Assembly: GCA_007118975.1 (NCBI GenBank)
Contig: SKQO01000074.1
Location: forward strand, 1-59,547
Reading direction: 5' to 3'
Source: Halobacteriales archaeon
GTDB taxonomy: Archaea > Halobacteriota > Halobacteria > Halobacteriales > SKNY01
DNA length: 59,547 bases
Part shown: positions 55,298 through 59,547 of the stretch, piece after piece
Layout: every line of letters starts with the position of its first letter
Numbering within the stretch: position 1 is the stretch's first letter
Notes under the pieces: model-generated
Told to the model about the DNA's origin: nothing
The model's database searches: none
What the model saw: the letters and a program-made list of their open reading frames with translations, nothing else
Program-made: the position numbers and the translations under genes

Positions 55298-55959
55298 GGA
55301 CCGATCTCGAAGATACGCTTTCCTGGTTTGTACCCTCACATCAAGCGACTTCGTATATGTCCTGGCATGGGAAATCGTTCCGTAGCGATTTACGTATCAG
55401 TCGCATGTATGGAGAAGCTTGCCAATTGGAATCAGCAAACTCGAGATGGAGAGTGTGTCCGCTATAAGGTTACAACACCTTGTCGAGCCGGACAGGACTG
55501 CGATGCACTTCCGACTGTGACCAAGTAGTTCACAACACCGAGCGTCATCGATGTTCCCTGCTGGGAACGTTCCTGCCCTTTTGACCGGCAAAATAAATTG
55601 TCCCGCCGAGTCAACTGATCCCGTGTGGGTCCGGCGTCGGCTTAACTACTCATGACAGTGCCTGTCGTGTCAATGTTCGCAGGTTCGCTGCCACCCCACA
55701 AGGTCTCCTACGCCGAGGTCAACGAGACGCCTCTCTCGAGCGGAGGTCGCTCGTATCGTCCAGGCGGCAACCAAATCACGGCCTCATTTACAGGGATCAA
55801 TCCCCATTTCGGGAGTGGAGACACCTTGACCCCACTAGCTCCCATCCGGATCCGCGGACGGACGAAGGCGAAACGTGGCCCGCCCCTCTCTGTGGTCGTT
55901 CTGCAGGCGCGCTGCCTCCAACCCACCATTTAACTAACGTTTCCGTGAATAGGGCATTC
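55298..55959. other. Intergenic region, no gene seen
   Basis: About 660 bases. Frames at 55397-55591 (minus) and 55652-55933 (plus) have Cys/Arg/Pro-rich composition unlike neighbours. No RNA structure or element is recognised. Confidence 0.4.
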
Positions 55960-56652
55960 ATGCCACGCAATCTCTCGGGACGAATGACGACTGGTACGGT
56001 TATCGTCCTTATCGGGATTGTTCTGTTGCTCTCGACGACGGGATTCGTCGAGATGCGGTCGGTGTGGGGATGGATCGCGGTCATCTTCATCCTCGTCGGC
56101 GTGTGGGCACTCGTCCGCAGCGAGTTCCGAAACCTCGTCGGGCCGGTCATGATCATTGCGATTGCGAGTGCCTTTTTCCTCCGAAACGTGGGGGTCATCC
56201 CCGACGGGACGATCGGAACCTGGTGGCCGCTGTTCGTTGTGCTCTTTGGCCTCTTGGTCATGGTCAATCGCTCGCGGCGTCGTCAGCGCATCAGACTCGA
56301 AGGTCATGACGTAGGCGAAGTGGCTTGTGTCGCGGTCTTCGGGAGCGATGAGCGTCGCCCCCTCACTGACCGGTTTACGGGTGGTGAACTCGTCGCGATA
56401 TTCGGAGACGTGCGATTGGACCTTGACGATTCTGCCGTCCTTGTTCGCCCCGCGATCGTCGAGACGATTGCAGTGTTCGGCAGCGCCGAGATCCGGGTAC
56501 CCGCCGAGTGGAACGTACGGTTAGGGACGCTGAGCGTCTTCGGTGATACCACCGATCGGCGGCGACGTGCCGAGGAACGGAACACCACAGACGACCCGGA
56601 GTTAATCGTAACCGGCATCTCGCTGTTCGGAGATATTGAAATTAGGGATTGA
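55960..56652 (+). CDS. LiaF-like membrane protein
   Basis: The ATG at 55960 gives 230 residues. Four hydrophobic helices (about 12-100) are arranged like LiaF/DUF5668 N-domains ('VIVLIGIVLLLSTTGF', 'WGWIAVIFILVGVWALV'). A beta-rich, repeat-like C-terminal domain follows, with three similar units: 'EVACVAVFGSDERRP', 'VETIAVFGSAEIRVP' and 'LGTLSVFGDTTDRR', ending 'GISLFGDIEIRD'. LiaF proteins act with two-component systems in envelope-stress sensing in bacteria; the role here is unknown. Confidence 0.85.
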   Translation: MPRNLSGRMTTGTVIVLIGIVLLLSTTGFVEMRSVWGWIAVIFILVGVWALVRSEFRNLVGPVMIIAIASAFFLRNVGVIPDGTIGTWWPLFVVLFGLLVMVNRSRRRQRIRLEGHDVGEVACVAVFGSDERRPLTDRFTGGELVAIFGDVRLDLDDSAVLVRPAIVETIAVFGSAEIRVPAEWNVRLGTLSVFGDTTDRRRRAEERNTTDDPELIVTGISLFGDIEIRD

Positions 56653-57243
56653 TTGTCGGTAGGATGCTCAATTAGGGCGTACACCACATTCCAAGCGGTT
56701 GAGGACGAACTACGTCTTTGGGCGTCGACGCCGAAACAGGGCATGCCTAGTTCGTACTGTACAGGGTCTCAATTCGCCCGGATACGCCCTGGATGTTTGC
56801 AACCCTGGTGGAATCAAGTAATAGACCACGAGATTGCTCCCGGTCAGTTACACGTCTTGTTACGTACGGGGGAGTAAGCCCTCAATTCAGCGAATTGAAA
56901 CGGTGGGGACAAGGTACCGCACTGAGAAGAGTATTGATCCAAACAATCTTTCAGTTAGAACGAACCTCATGAAGAGATAGCGCGGAAATGGACGATCGTC
57001 GTGAACATATGCGTCGATCGACCATCTACCGGTTCGATACGAGCAACCCCCACTTCCCCCTCCGGAGCGAGATTGGCGACAATGGATCGTTTGCTGGGGC
57101 GGCCGTAGACGGGCCTCGAATCTCGCACCCGTCGTCCCAACCAAACTTCCCGCCAACACTGGTGTGCCAGGCGAGGGCCATGCGAAGGCTCGTCGAGCCG
57201 TGGATGGGTAGCTTACTCTGTCTCCAGGCGTAAGTGCGCGTAT
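56653..57243. other. Intergenic region, no convincing gene
   Basis: About 590 bases. A plus-strand frame at 57009-57233 begins 'MRRSTIYRFDTSNPHFPLRSEIG' but has no family and poor composition later; I do not call it. The end contains the promoter of the DUF389 gene. Confidence 0.35.
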
Positions 57244-58698
57244 ATGCGTCTCGTGCAGGTCGCCGTCCCGGATGGAAAACGGCAGGTGGTCGAGGAGACC
57301 CTGACCGCCGAGGGGATCGAGTACACCATCACCGACGAAAGTAACACCAAGGACGACACGGCTCTCGTCACGTTTCCGCTACCGACGGCCGCTGTGGAGT
57401 CGACACTCGAAGCGCTACGAGCTGCCGGGATCGACGAGAACACGTTCACGGCGGTTCTCGAAGCCGAGACGGTGATTTCCGAACGATACGACGAGCTCGA
57501 AGAACGCTATACGGAAGACGCTGACTCACCGGACGAAGTACTGACAGGCCCGGACCGCATCGCGAGAGAGGAACTCGAGAGTCGGGCGAAGGAGTTGCTC
57601 TCGAGCATGTCGACATATGTTGTGTTAACCTTGGTCAGCGCTGTCATCGCGACCGCTGGGATGCTCCTCGATTCCCCGGCAACGGTCGTCGGATCGATGG
57701 TCATCGCGCCGCTCATTGGCCCTTCAATGGCCGCAAGTGTCGGGACCGTCATCAACGACCGGGTGCTGTTCGAGCGCGGCGTAAAAATGCAGGTCATCGG
57801 CATCCTTGTCGCTATCGTGAGCGCAGCGGTGTTCGCTCTCATGGTGAGATATCTGTTCCTGGTGCCGCCGGGGATTGACATCCTTCAGATGAGCGAGATC
57901 AACGAACGTGCGACGCCGAACTTCCTCGTGCTCGCCATTGCTCTCGGGGCCGGGGTCGCAGGCATCCTGAGCCTAATGACGGGCGTCTCGACCGCCATCG
58001 TTGGCGTGATGATTGCCGTCGCGCTTATCCCCCCGGCAGCCGCCGTCGGGCTCGGGATCGCCTTCGGTATTCCGAGGCTTGCCCTGGGGGCCAGCGTTCT
58101 CGTGACCGTGAACGTCCTCTCGATCAACCTAGCGTCGCTTATCGCGCTGTGGTTCGAAGGATACCGTCCGGAACGGTGGTTACAAATCGGGGAGGCGCGA
58201 GGCGCACTACTCCGTCAGGTTGCGGTCCTTGCAGTGACCATCGCGGTCCTGTCGGCCTTCTTGGGCGGGGCGACCTACGAATCATACGTGGCCGCGACGA
58301 CCGAAGAGGAGATTCGGGAGATCGTCGCCGATGAGATCGATGCCGCCGAAATCGAGCTCCATCTACGGGACCTGACCGTCACCCGATCGGGCATTATCCC
58401 GCCGTTGGAGACCGACCGTGTCATTGTCACGCTGACAATCGATCCCGACGACGATCCCCCGCGACTTGCCGACCGGCTCGAATTCCGGATCGCGGGACTG
58501 ACCCAGGACGATGCTGTCGTCGAGGTGGAGTACGTCCTGGTCGAACGGCGCGGTGACATCGGAGATCTCGATTCGGATGTGCCACCGGACTCGGGTGAAA
58601 TCGAGTCCAACAGCCGAATGGCAGGAGTAGTTAACGAGTCCGACGCGGCGCTGAATTCACTCGTTGAATCCCCCAGCCCGATGGCAATATCCTCGTGA
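57244..58698 (+). CDS. DUF389 / TIGR00341-family membrane protein
   Basis: A 484-residue protein. A cytoplasmic ferredoxin-like N-domain (about 1-120, 'MRLVQVAVPDGKRQVVEETLTAEGI') precedes about six helices (about 125-345). The family signature is 'DSPATVVGSMVIAPLIGPSMAASVG', and the repeat half is 'ALIPPAAAVGLGIAFG'. A C-terminal acidic domain of about 140 residues follows. Predicted to be a membrane protein of unknown function, possibly a transporter or sensor. Confidence 0.92.
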   Translation: MRLVQVAVPDGKRQVVEETLTAEGIEYTITDESNTKDDTALVTFPLPTAAVESTLEALRAAGIDENTFTAVLEAETVISERYDELEERYTEDADSPDEVLTGPDRIAREELESRAKELLSSMSTYVVLTLVSAVIATAGMLLDSPATVVGSMVIAPLIGPSMAASVGTVINDRVLFERGVKMQVIGILVAIVSAAVFALMVRYLFLVPPGIDILQMSEINERATPNFLVLAIALGAGVAGILSLMTGVSTAIVGVMIAVALIPPAAAVGLGIAFGIPRLALGASVLVTVNVLSINLASLIALWFEGYRPERWLQIGEARGALLRQVAVLAVTIAVLSAFLGGATYESYVAATTEEEIREIVADEIDAAEIELHLRDLTVTRSGIIPPLETDRVIVTLTIDPDDDPPRLADRLEFRIAGLTQDDAVVEVEYVLVERRGDIGDLDSDVPPDSGEIESNSRMAGVVNESDAALNSLVESPSPMAISS

Positions 58699-59547
58699 TT
58701 TGTCCCATTGAGCAATGTACAGAACTACACTAACCCCGGGAGCCGCCCATCCGAGAAATCGCACCATATCGCAACGAGATAGCGCTTGATGGTGTGACTG
58801 GACCGGCACAGTGTGGTTCGTCAATCGCTTGCCGGCAACCGTTATGCTGGTAGCTGCTGCTCCAATACTCCCGAAGCACATGAGCGGTAACACTGATCGT
58901 CACGGCCTGCAATTCACCAGTGTATCATTATGAACCGACCGCCAACCCTCCACCCAGCAGATTCGCTCGGGACGAGTTCATAGCATCCTATTGAGAAGAT
59001 GCGATCGGAACGTTGTGACGTTGCGCCACTTTCGGCCTGAGGAGATTTTCCACGTTACTCCTGAACGCATTTGCTGTAGTCATGGGGATCGATATCGGTG
59101 CGGGTGGATCCTCACGGAGGTGCGTCTGGCGGGTCGAAACGGATCCACAGCCAGTCGTGCCGCATCTCTCACCAGCGATTCGATCAGCAATTGCGTCGCT
59201 TGGAGACTGATGCTATCGGTCGAGAGTTATTCGCACAAAGAGGGCTCGCCCGGTTCTCGGTGTAGCCGCTTCGTCATCATGGGGAGCACCGCTCACAGAC
59301 ACCGGAAACCACCGCCACCGATGACAACATCCATTCACGCGGAAGAGTCTCGATGTGTTCGCACCACCTACAAGCCTCCAGGTGGGCTCCTCGCAGAATT
59401 TCACGGGTCGGACCTTGTCTGGATGGCTGCAGTGTGATAATTCAACTAGCGATAGGTTACCGTTGCCTGAAGAGATGAGGATGGCGACCTCTGGCTGGCA
59501 AAAGACAATAGAAAACCGAACCAGATCGGTCTACGCCACCCACCGAC
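58699..59547. other. Right end of window, no gene seen
   Basis: About 850 bases. A plus-strand frame (58991-59437) is Arg/Cys/Ser-rich and a minus-strand reading near 59060-59280 is interrupted; neither is convincing. A gene start could lie at the very edge but cannot be judged. Confidence 0.4.

Noticed and set aside
55652..55933. 93-residue plus-strand frame before the LiaF-like gene
   Set aside because: No family, Pro/Arg-rich, and ends just before a promoter-like region; probably non-coding.
58991..59437. 148-residue plus-strand frame near the right end
   Set aside because: Arg/Cys/Ser-rich composition, no domain, no promoter signal.
1..59547. tRNA, rRNA, CRISPR array or prophage
   Set aside because: No cloverleaf, spaced-repeat or phage-structural signal was seen on either strand; a dedicated tRNA or CRISPR scan would be needed to be certain.

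Overview
The window is chromosomal-type DNA from a halophilic archaeon (class Halobacteria). It is GC-rich and its proteins are strongly Asp/Glu-rich. It carries several families typical of or confined to haloarchaea: HalOD1 domains, a Bat-type HTH_10 regulator, MC1 chromatin protein, amphi-Trp, DUF4013, DUF5518, a DacZ-type diadenylate cyclase, 7TM histidine kinases and Tat-exported lipoproteins. Several starts have a TATA-like box about 27 bases upstream, as expected for archaeal leaderless transcripts. I found no rRNA, tRNA, CRISPR array or replication origin.

Layout. 1-5172 is a minus-strand block: MBL-fold hydrolase (cut by the left edge), aldo/keto reductase, a DUF4350 protein overlapping an S49 (SppA) peptidase, a YdjM-type membrane hydrolase, and a GT4 glycosyltransferase. 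5268-7360 is a tight plus-strand operon divergent from the glycosyltransferase: CDP-alcohol phosphatidyltransferase, a 6-pyruvoyltetrahydropterin-synthase-like protein with Glu at the usual Cys position, and a methyltransferase. 7470-21872 holds an MscS channel, a DJ-1/PfpI protein, amphi-Trp, a GH109-like Gfo/Idh/MocA protein, an aminotransferase plus GlcD/GlcF-fusion pair (a possible glycolate-glyoxylate-glycine route), SIMPL, GNAT, MFS, a large pentapeptide-repeat Tat lipoprotein and a threonine-synthase-like enzyme.

21998-29309 contains carbohydrate genes and decay: a wrecked GH5 gene, DacZ, an apiosidase-like DUF5060/DUF4038 protein overlapping a glycerophosphodiesterase, an EEP-family hydrolase and a frameshifted 7TM histidine kinase. 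29372-34380 carries a MazG-like protein, a membrane-anchored ArsR-type regulator, MC1 and a two-domain LEA/WHy protein. A dead IS5-family insertion sequence, with inverted repeats and a target duplication still readable, lies at 34739-35716.

36005-44165 is a signalling region: a metal-dependent amidohydrolase, a REC-PAS-kinase, three stand-alone HalOD1 proteins and a Bat-like regulator, mixed with small membrane proteins. 44214-46607 is a two-gene sugar-acid cluster (enolase superfamily dehydratase-like and Ldh-family dehydrogenase). The right end has a GIDE-like membrane protein, two Tat lipoproteins, cupin, CBS-pair, DUF5518, an SLC13 permease with TrkA_C domains, a LiaF-like and a DUF389 membrane protein, separated by long non-coding or decayed stretches.

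The most notable points are the CDP-alcohol/PTPS-like/methyltransferase operon with a divergent glycosyltransferase, the three-member HalOD1 cluster with a palindromic candidate operator, the secreted pentapeptide beta-helix lipoprotein, the double-WHy protein with an Asp-rich tail, and the concentration of decaying genes (GH5, kinase, IS5, and an unknown gene at 52099-52655).
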